A stretch of DNA of 6,054 nt from an uncultured archaeon. GTDB taxonomy: Archaea; Thermoproteota; Nitrososphaeria; Nitrososphaerales; CALBXV01. The notes below the pieces were generated by a model. It saw only the letters and a program-made list of their open reading frames with translations, was not told the origin of the DNA and made no database searches. Every line of letters starts with the position of its first letter. Position 1 is the first letter of the stretch. Below, piece by piece: positions 1 through 5,212 of this stretch. Where the stretch lies: positions 1-6,054 of the forward strand of contig CALBXV010000581.1 of assembly GCA_937890045.1 (NCBI GenBank), written 5' to 3'. Position numbers and translations under genes: made by a program.

Positions 1-1066
1 TTTTACTCGCATGAGACAGACTAAACACATTTCCATAACCTGAAATGTAATCAACGGCTCCTTGGGTATACCATTCATTATCTATCTGAGCTTGAGCACC
101 AAACATAATACTTTGTTCAATGTCCCATTTATGCTCAATTAACTTTTCACGCCAGACACGAGCCCACTCATTTGGTTCATACTTTAGCACGGTAGCACGT
201 GTAGTGTTATCCATTGCCATTGCAGTTTTCCAAATTTGAGTACGTCCATATCCAGTTGAGAAAGGTTGATCTTTCCATGTTTCGGGATAACCAGAACCTT
301 GAGCATGTGCGCTACCAATTACATAGCACCTTTTTGGTTCTAAATAAGCAGATATTGACTTACTAGATATATCGAGACCATCAAGTGCATTGTTATAAGC
401 AGAGTATGAAGCAAGCTCAAAATCAGCAGATGCCCCTCCCTTACTAACAACTTTTACCTTTAGGTTTGCACAGTTCGATACGGAAGCTAAATCAACATCC
501 ATTATCTTAACGACTAAGTAATCATCAGCCGATGATGCAGAACTAGCAGACGAATCATCCCATGAACCAGCTGTGACGCCAGTCATGTATGGAACCTTTA
601 ACATTTGGTCTTCTAGAAAGAATCCAGGCTGCGTATTAGAATCAGCTACGGATATTTCACCAGAAGATTGACCATAAACATTCTGAATGTTACCAGTGCT
701 TTTATAGTCAGTCGCCATAGTTAAGTAATATACATCTCCAGCATCTACATTGCCATGAGTCACAGTAGCATTGCCACCAGCCGATGAGCTTTGTGCAGAT
801 GTACCGTGATTTACGACGTAAGCATACCTTTTATGAAATGAGGGTCTACGTTCTGTGAATTTAAACTCTGGGTCATCTGTGGCTTTCTTCGACAGTTTCG
901 ATACCATTCTGAAGAAAGGGTCTTGAGCTATTGCTAACTCTGAGACTCTATCTCCGAAGCCATACTTTCGTCGAAGAACACCAGTGTCAAGACCAGTACC
1001 GAGGCGAGAGCCTGCGGAACCAGCAGCAACATCAGCAGTTGACTCCAGGCTAAATAAATCAGCCAT
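1..1066 (-). CDS. Major capsid protein (HK97-fold type), C-terminus cut by window edge
   Basis: Open frame from an ATG at 1066 to the left edge; 355 residues are visible and no stop is reached. It is the likely shell-forming protein that assembles the icosahedral head around the scaffold. The call rests on position (directly after portal and scaffold), on a capsid-like N-terminal segment with RRKYGFGDRVSELAIAQDP (residues 32-50) and FKFTERR (68-74), and on a C-terminal segment EHKWDIEQSIMFGAQ (311-325) followed by YTQGAVDYI (333-341). That pattern of a helix with acidic residues, then FG, then TxG is familiar from capsid proteins of the SU10/DUF5309 kind. The middle (about 85-240) is rich in Ser, Ala, Gly and Thr and probably forms surface domains; it includes a short Ser/Ala tract flanked by Asp pairs (170-182). 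The ATG is chosen because a strong AAGGAGA lies 7 nt upstream. Family assignment is by recognition only; the role is fairly secure from context. Confidence 0.82.
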   Translation of the reverse strand, partial: MADLFSLESTADVAAGSAGSRLGTGLDTGVLRRKYGFGDRVSELAIAQDPFFRMVSKLSKKATDDPEFKFTERRPSFHKRYAYVVNHGTSAQSSSAGGNATVTHGNVDAGDVYYLTMATDYKSTGNIQNVYGQSSGEISVADSNTQPGFFLEDQMLKVPYMTGVTAGSWDDSSASSASSADDYLVVKIMDVDLASVSNCANLKVKVVSKGGASADFELASYSAYNNALDGLDISSKSISAYLEPKRCYVIGSAHAQGSGYPETWKDQPFSTGYGRTQIWKTAMAMDNTTRATVLKYEPNEWARVWREKLIEHKWDIEQSIMFGAQAQIDNEWYTQGAVDYISGYGNVFSLSHASK

Positions 1067-1073
1067 TTTATCT

Positions 1074-1080
1074 TCTCCTT
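1074..1080 (-). promoter_or_regulatory. Strong ribosome binding site of the capsid gene
   Basis: AAGGAGA on the minus strand, 7 nt before the ATG at 1066. It is a near-perfect match to the anti-Shine-Dalgarno sequence and fixes the capsid start. The AGGA core can pair with TCCT at 1086-1089 in a small 4-bp hairpin with a 6-nt loop, but that structure is weak and may mean nothing. Confidence 0.8.
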
Positions 1081-1094
1081 ATTTTAGGATTAAA

Positions 1095-1127
1095 GCACTT
1101 AGCTAAATATAAAAATCAGCTAAATGC
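1095..1127 (-). other. Stem-loop spanning the scaffold stop codon, between scaffold and capsid genes
   Basis: In the minus-strand transcript, 1127-1118 (GCATTTAGCT) pairs with 1104-1095 (AGCTAAGTGC) over ten consecutive positions, one of them a G-U pair. The stem can be extended inward by a G-U and an A-U pair (1117-1105, 1116-1106), leaving a 9-nt T/A loop. The 5' arm holds the last scaffold codons and the TGA stop (1116-1118). The 3' arm ends 28 nt before the capsid ATG. The stem is AU-rich and is followed only by a short TTTAAT, so it does not look like an efficient intrinsic terminator. A role in mRNA processing, stability or partial attenuation is inference. The complementarity is directly visible, but chance pairing in AT-rich DNA cannot be excluded. 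Confidence 0.45.
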
Positions 1128-1976
1128 GTTTTCTAATTCGTTATCAAGACCCTTAATAGCCTCAAAAATAGAATCGTCGGGAGAAGCTTCTGCATCTGCG
1201 CCACGTACAGTGCTAACACTGCCTGGGCGACTTCTTGCATTTTTCATCTGACTGAGCATTTCATTTCTCTCTTGCTTGGCAATATTACCATCACGTTGCT
1301 CTCTATTTTTCAAATAGAGTATATCATCATATGATAAGATGTGTTCCTTAGCATAATTTTGGTAGTCATCCCATTCATCAGAGTTCATTTCATGCTTTTT
1401 CCTAAATTCATCTTCAGAAGAAGATCGCTGGTATTCCTGCTGCTGAGATTGTACATAATTACCAACAACAGACTTTATTCTGCTGTCAACAGCGGCTTGC
1501 AGAGCCCTCCCTGAATCAGAACCTGGGTCAGTAATTGCTTCATCCCCATCGAATATGAAGTCTTCGTCGAGACCAAGACTATCTTTAATATTCTCAGAAC
1601 TATTCGCACCGCTCTCGTAGTACTCACGCACATGAGAGCGAAGACTTGGGTCTTCTTTCATTGCATTTAAAATAGGGAGATAGGGTTCAACATCTTGCAA
1701 TTGCTTGTTAAGGCGTTTTGCTTCTCTACTTGAATCGCTGTATCTCTTTTTAAGAGATTCCATATCACCAGGAACATCAACAGGCCCTGCAATAGGGGTT
1801 GTGTCTTCACCTGGATTATCTACACGGCTCTCTTCACCGTCTTCAAAAGTAATATCATTAACAGAAGCATCGAGTTTAGAGAAAAAGTCTTTACTAATAA
1901 ACTCACTGTCTTCAACGTCTACATCAGTATCAGGGTTGCCATCATCTTCAAGCAAGTTATCTGATTTATCTGTCAT
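1116..1976 (-). CDS. Capsid assembly scaffolding protein
   Basis: A 286-residue protein that probably directs capsid-protein assembly into procapsids and then leaves or is degraded. The N-terminal 70 residues are very acidic and look disordered. A heptad-like helix follows (about 72-100, with SLKKRYSDSSREAKRLNKQL at 74-93), then YLPILNAMKEDPSLRSHV (99-116), a second acidic patch (about 135-155), a Gln-rich helical stretch (161-195) and a charged helix up to about 245. A Ser/Gly/Arg linker (249-260) leads to a short terminal helix ending ELENAF; in scaffolds the C-terminal end often contacts the capsid protein. High charge, coiled coil, low aromatic content and a position between portal and capsid genes are typical of phage scaffolds, which share little sequence. 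The start is the ATG at 1976 with AAGGAGA 6 nt upstream; an in-frame TTG at 2000 would add eight residues but has no ribosome site. No protease domain was seen. Confidence 0.82.
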   Translation of the reverse strand: MTDKSDNLLEDDGNPDTDVDVEDSEFISKDFFSKLDASVNDITFEDGEESRVDNPGEDTTPIAGPVDVPGDMESLKKRYSDSSREAKRLNKQLQDVEPYLPILNAMKEDPSLRSHVREYYESGANSSENIKDSLGLDEDFIFDGDEAITDPGSDSGRALQAAVDSRIKSVVGNYVQSQQQEYQRSSSEDEFRKKHEMNSDEWDDYQNYAKEHILSYDDILYLKNREQRDGNIAKQERNEMLSQMKNARSRPGSVSTVRGADAEASPDDSIFEAIKGLDNELENAFS

Positions 1977-1982
1977 TGTATT

Positions 1983-1989
1983 TCTCCTT
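1983..1989 (-). promoter_or_regulatory. Strong ribosome binding site of the scaffold gene
   Basis: AAGGAGA on the minus strand, 6 nt before the ATG at 1976. It decides that start over the in-frame TTG at 2000, which lies upstream of this site and has no purine-rich motif of its own. Confidence 0.8.
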
Positions 1990-2005
1990 TTATTTATCAA
2001 CTTCT

Positions 2006-2035
2006 AATATAACCAAAGCTGAATATAATTATCAA
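2006..2035 (-). promoter_or_regulatory. Candidate sigma70-like promoter upstream of scaffold and capsid genes
   Basis: Within the 62-nt gap after the portal stop, the minus strand reads TTGATA (2035-2030), an 18-nt spacer, then TATATT (2011-2006). Each hexamer matches the sigma70 consensus at five of six positions. A start of transcription near 1999 would give a leader of about 23 nt before the scaffold ATG. The gap also holds TTATATT twice (2028-2022 and 2012-2006). AT-rich phage DNA gives such matches by chance, and the host and its sigma factors are unknown, so this is only a candidate. It would allow extra expression of the two most abundant head proteins. Confidence 0.35.
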
Positions 2036-2038
2036 GTA

Positions 2039-4267
2039 TTATTTTTTCTTCGCAGAAGGCTGCATATCATATTTTGCTTTGTCAGCTTCTACCTGCAATT
2101 TCTTACGATAATACTTCTGTTCAGCCTCACTCTTTAGAGCTTCTGCCCTAATTCCTTCTCCAGCTTCTCTCACGCTGTCTTTTATTCCAGCTTGTACGAC
2201 TTGTCTTGTAAGAGTCTCTATTGTACCGTCTCTATCTTTCAAAGCTTCTTCAAGCTGTGAAACTTGTGACATTAACTGCGAGTATAAACTTTTTCTTTCA
2301 ATAATCTTTTCTTTGTTTCTCACATCAGTCTCCTGTAAGAATGCTATATCGTCAATAGCCCCTGCCTGGAACCACCTGAAGTACTCATCTAACAGAGCCC
2401 ATCTATTAACAGGCATCGTGGCTCCCCCAACCTCACGAACATCAAACCTTGCTGACGCATAATCATTAAACTTTCCAACCGCCCTACCATAATCATCGTA
2501 GATCATCTTGTTGATTTCTACTTCTTTCTCAGAATACTCATGTCCCGCACCAGGCTGTACAACTCTAAATACTTTATTAGATGTATAATGAGACTGTGAA
2601 ATCTCTTTAAAAACCCTGCCTAAGTGCCCAATGGATGGCTCAAATACAGTATTTACCCACTCTTTAATAGCCCTCGTTCCATATTCGTCCATTGCCAGCA
2701 TACCACGATATGTATCGTGTTGTGATTGAGTATCTCCTTGCAAAAATCTTGGAACTCCAGACAAATACTCAAGATCAAGTTTCCCTGACTCTGTAATTAC
2801 AGAAAATGCCTGATTGACTGGTAACGGTGTAACAGGCGTTGGGGGATTAAATCCCTGTCTATATTTCAATAAAGCCCCAGGAGAAGAAGAATACTTCTCC
2901 CACTCTTCTTCAGGCATTGATCCTTCTTCGTATAACCATCTAAGATTTGAGCCTAAGTTAGCATTATGAATCAAAATCTGGTGAGCTTTGTTAATTTCCT
3001 GTTGTTTGCCAACAAGAGGAGTTACAGCACTTATTGGATATGGAGTGCCAGTGTGTGTGTAAGGAACTGGGACAATTGGATATAAAGTGTTTGCTAAATA
3101 ATTCTCTTGTAGCAACTTATCGCCAACAACGATTGTAACTTTAATTCTTGTATCATAGAATCTGACAGCATCAACAATCCTCTCAGAAATCAATGGAGAT
3201 TCAATAAGGGCTTTATACTCAACTTCGCTAACCACTTTACTAGAGACCTGTGTCATTCTCTCCTCTACTTCAGCCTGTATTGCCAATGACTGTTGTTTCT
3301 TTGCTTCATCAGCTTCAATCTGAGCTTTCTCTGCCTCAAGTTGTGCTCTTGATTCAATTATTTGCCCAGCTTGGAGAGCATCCCCAATTTGCTTCATCTG
3401 TTCTTCTAAGGCAACATCTATCTCCTGTGTTGATATTTCCACTGTCTGCTGAATCTGTTCTTGCATTTCATTCTGTTCTTTTATGCTCATCGGCTCTTTT
3501 ATAAAGAGATTATAGAAAACAAGCCTTTCTCTTGAGTACATTTCGTAGTAATCAATAAGTTCTTCTTCTTTTCCTTCAGCTGTATATGCTTGTTGCGCTA
3601 AATCATAGTGCTGGATAATATCAGAATCATCAGTATCTCGCTGGCTGATAGACTGCAAGCTTGGAGAACCATTCGCAGTATTAATTTTTCTCTTAAAATC
3701 GGGGAACTGTTTTGCTAAGTAGTTCTTCGGTAAATCCTTCTTAACAATTATGTATGCAGCATCTCTCAATAAAAAGTCTCTGCTCATCGGGTCAACATAT
3801 ACGTCAAACGGATCAATACTCTTAAATATAACTTCCCCCATACCTCTATCAGCATCAACATCAACGTCAACATGGAAGTATCCAACACCCTTTCTAATGG
3901 CATCATCTACAACCTGAGACATAATAGCTTTTCCACCAGATAATCCCCAGCAATAAGCTGCTAAATCAGCATGCACGGCTGCAATGTCTATATCAGAACC
4001 ATCAGCCCCAACAGACTGCCATCTTGGGTTATTTGCCGTAACAAAGTACTTTATCATCCTAATAACAGGAGTAATACGATTAATTATAAAAGTAGGCATA
4101 CCAGCTTCTTCAAGATTAGACATCTCATCTTTTGTTAACTGGTCTCCTAAAGAAAAATCATATGATTGCTGTTGTGATGACTGCCACTTACGCCGTTCAT
4201 TCGACGATGACCTTTGCCATAACAACCTAATTTCTTCGGCTCTGTCTTTTTTGCTTTTTCTTGGCAT
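2039..4267 (-). CDS. Portal protein, P22-like family
   Basis: A 742-residue protein, close in length to the P22 portal. It should form the ring at one capsid vertex through which DNA is packaged and ejected, and to which terminase and neck proteins bind. Family-type segments are FIINRITPVIRMIKYFVTAN (60-79), FKSIDPFDVYVDP (148-160), YEMYSRER (241-248), PYTHTGTPYPISAVTPLVGKQ (402-421) followed by EINKAH (424-429), and YLSGVPRFLQGDTQSQ (501-516). Between the DYYEMYSRE strand and the next core segment lies an insertion of about 80 residues (263-345) rich in Glu, Gln, Ala and Lys that reads as a coiled coil. The C-terminus (about 648-742) is helical and lysine-rich, perhaps equivalent to the P22 barrel. 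The ATG lies 3 nt after the previous gene's stop, with AAGG (4274-4277) as a modest ribosome site inside that gene, which suggests translational coupling. The family assignment is by recognition of motifs, length and context. Confidence 0.88.
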   Translation of the reverse strand: MPRKSKKDRAEEIRLLWQRSSSNERRKWQSSQQQSYDFSLGDQLTKDEMSNLEEAGMPTFIINRITPVIRMIKYFVTANNPRWQSVGADGSDIDIAAVHADLAAYCWGLSGGKAIMSQVVDDAIRKGVGYFHVDVDVDADRGMGEVIFKSIDPFDVYVDPMSRDFLLRDAAYIIVKKDLPKNYLAKQFPDFKRKINTANGSPSLQSISQRDTDDSDIIQHYDLAQQAYTAEGKEEELIDYYEMYSRERLVFYNLFIKEPMSIKEQNEMQEQIQQTVEISTQEIDVALEEQMKQIGDALQAGQIIESRAQLEAEKAQIEADEAKKQQSLAIQAEVEERMTQVSSKVVSEVEYKALIESPLISERIVDAVRFYDTRIKVTIVVGDKLLQENYLANTLYPIVPVPYTHTGTPYPISAVTPLVGKQQEINKAHQILIHNANLGSNLRWLYEEGSMPEEEWEKYSSSPGALLKYRQGFNPPTPVTPLPVNQAFSVITESGKLDLEYLSGVPRFLQGDTQSQHDTYRGMLAMDEYGTRAIKEWVNTVFEPSIGHLGRVFKEISQSHYTSNKVFRVVQPGAGHEYSEKEVEINKMIYDDYGRAVGKFNDYASARFDVREVGGATMPVNRWALLDEYFRWFQAGAIDDIAFLQETDVRNKEKIIERKSLYSQLMSQVSQLEEALKDRDGTIETLTRQVVQAGIKDSVREAGEGIRAEALKSEAEQKYYRKKLQVEADKAKYDMQPSAKKK

Positions 4268-4270
4268 TCC

Positions 4271-4627
4271 CTACCTTAGACTCTTTGTAAACCTTATTCC
4301 ATTTACAGGAAGACCTCTATATTGAGGCTCCCCTGTCTCTGAATGAAAATCCACCATTCCTGCTATATTAAATCTTCCTAATTCAACCTTAGCACTACCA
4401 CCCATGCCTTTCCACAAATTAATAGTCCCACGCTGCACAATATCTAGAAGACTGTTAGTATCTTTCACAGAAGGAGATTTAAGACTTCTAATTATAGATG
4501 TTTTTACACTACCACCCTTTCCTTTACCGCCTTCTCTATCAAAAATGTTTGTGGGGCTAAGACCTGCCCTGGAAGTTAACTTATTAGAGAATGAATCAGA
4601 CCTTGTTAATTTGTTATTTTCACTCAT
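4271..4627 (-). CDS. Small basic protein of unknown function
   Basis: A 118-residue protein that I do not recognise. It is rich in Lys, Arg, Ser and Gly and has no signal peptide, membrane segment or cysteine. It has a Ser/Asn/Lys-rich N-terminus, a glycine-lysine stretch (GGKGKGGS, 33-40), a probable helix (about 55-75, LLDIVQRGTINLWKGM) and a C-terminal part with alternating hydrophobic residues (80-118), possibly beta-strands. The ATG abuts the TAA of the peptidase gene with no gap, and AGGAAA (4633-4638 region) serves as a ribosome site. The TAG stop is 3 nt before the portal ATG. Such tight packing implies coupled translation with both neighbours. The position suggests a virion or packaging accessory, and the positive charge would suit contact with DNA or with acidic proteins; both are inference. 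The tight spacing and good codon continuity make it a real gene. Confidence 0.75.
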   Translation of the reverse strand: MSENNKLTRSDSFSNKLTSRAGLSPTNIFDREGGKGKGGSVKTSIIRSLKSPSVKDTNSLLDIVQRGTINLWKGMGGSAKVELGRFNIAGMVDFHSETGEPQYRGLPVNGIRFTKSLR

Positions 4628-5194
4628 TTATTTTCCTATTCTAAATATTTCATTTGGGTTTATTCTTTTATCCCTGTCCCATATTTTCCCTGGAACAACT
4701 TCAATATGAACATGGTCTGAAATACCCTTATCTTCCTCTGCTCCAGTTTTTTTATTATGGTCCCAACTCCAAGGTCTCATCTTTGAACCAATATCATCCC
4801 CAGCTTTTATTACATCTCCCTTTTTTACACCAGGAGTAACATATGCATACCTTACTGTATAATTACCATCATATACATCAACATATTGTGTCTTATGATT
4901 ACCTAAGAAACCAGGTTCAAATTCTGCTTTATAAAAATAACCCGTCTTAACTACTGTTCCACTAAAAGCAGCTTTGATTGATTTATCCTTACCTAAGGTT
5001 AAAATATCCAGCCCTGCATGAGTTCTAGTTCCACCATCTCTAGATGAACCATAGGGTCCATGACCTGAAGCTTCCTTTCTAATTACCATCTTATCTCCGT
5101 ATATAGAATGTGGGTCTGCTTTAAGCATATTATCTTCAGCAATTATATCCTGATAGAAAGCGTTTGGTAAGTCCCTAAGTTCTACTCCCCTCAC
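4628..5194 (-). CDS. M23-family zinc metallopeptidase (peptidoglycan hydrolase-like)
   Basis: A 188-residue protein with the LytM/M23 fold, which usually cleaves peptide cross-links in peptidoglycan. The zinc-site motifs are present: H59-x3-D63 in TRTHAGLDI and H161-x-H163 in DHVHIEV. The glycine-rich approach (GGTR, 54-57), the FSGTVV strand (77-82) and GVKKGDVIKAGDDIG (122-136) also fit. The usual YxHL motif, whose His helps catalysis in LytM, here reads YAYV (116-119), so Tyr118 replaces that His. No signal peptide or cell-wall-binding domain is seen, so it is more likely a virion-borne or holin-released enzyme than a Sec-secreted one. The start is a GTG at 5194, 18 nt after the terminase stop, with AGGG 9 nt upstream; the only other early start is ATG at residue 23. 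The frame upstream reaches the terminase stop without another start codon. Fold assignment is strong; activity is uncertain. Confidence 0.85.
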   Translation of the reverse strand: MRGVELRDLPNAFYQDIIAEDNMLKADPHSIYGDKMVIRKEASGHGPYGSSRDGGTRTHAGLDILTLGKDKSIKAAFSGTVVKTGYFYKAEFEPGFLGNHKTQYVDVYDGNYTVRYAYVTPGVKKGDVIKAGDDIGSKMRPWSWDHNKKTGAEEDKGISDHVHIEVVPGKIWDRDKRINPNEIFRIGK

Positions 5195-5203
5195 TTCACA
5201 ACA

Positions 5204-5207
5204 CCCT
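5204..5207 (-). promoter_or_regulatory. Weak ribosome binding site supporting the GTG start of the peptidase
   Basis: AGGG on the minus strand, 9 nt before the GTG at 5194, within the 18-nt gap after the terminase stop. It is the only purine-rich motif available for that start and is much weaker than the sites of the scaffold and capsid genes. Confidence 0.45.
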
Positions 5208-5212
5208 AATCG

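Noticed and set aside
1974..2000. Scaffold start at the TTG at 2000
   Set aside because: It has no ribosome site, whereas the ATG at 1976 has AAGGAGA at ideal spacing.
1705..2007. Plus-strand open frame of 100 codons, Ser/Leu-rich
   Set aside because: It is the complement of the acidic N-terminal half of the scaffold gene and has no initiation signal or recognisable domain.
3250..3504. Plus-strand open frame of 84 codons, rich in Leu and Ser
   Set aside because: It lies opposite the coiled-coil part of the portal gene; its composition follows from the Glu/Gln/Ala codons on the other strand, and no ribosome site precedes it.
3850..3874. Short ATCAAC-like tandem repeat inside the portal gene
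   Set aside because: It encodes the Val-Asp alternation at residues 133-140, a beta-strand pattern in the protein; there is no sign of an independent repeat element.
3984..4325. Plus-strand open frame of 113 codons with hydrophobic stretches
   Set aside because: It is the antisense of the portal start and the end of the small gene; the hydrophobic runs are by-products of the opposite strand.
4404..4839. Two overlapping plus-strand open frames (4404-4709 and 4654-4839)
   Set aside because: Both are antisense to the small gene and the peptidase gene, whose motifs and tight spacing show that the minus strand codes.
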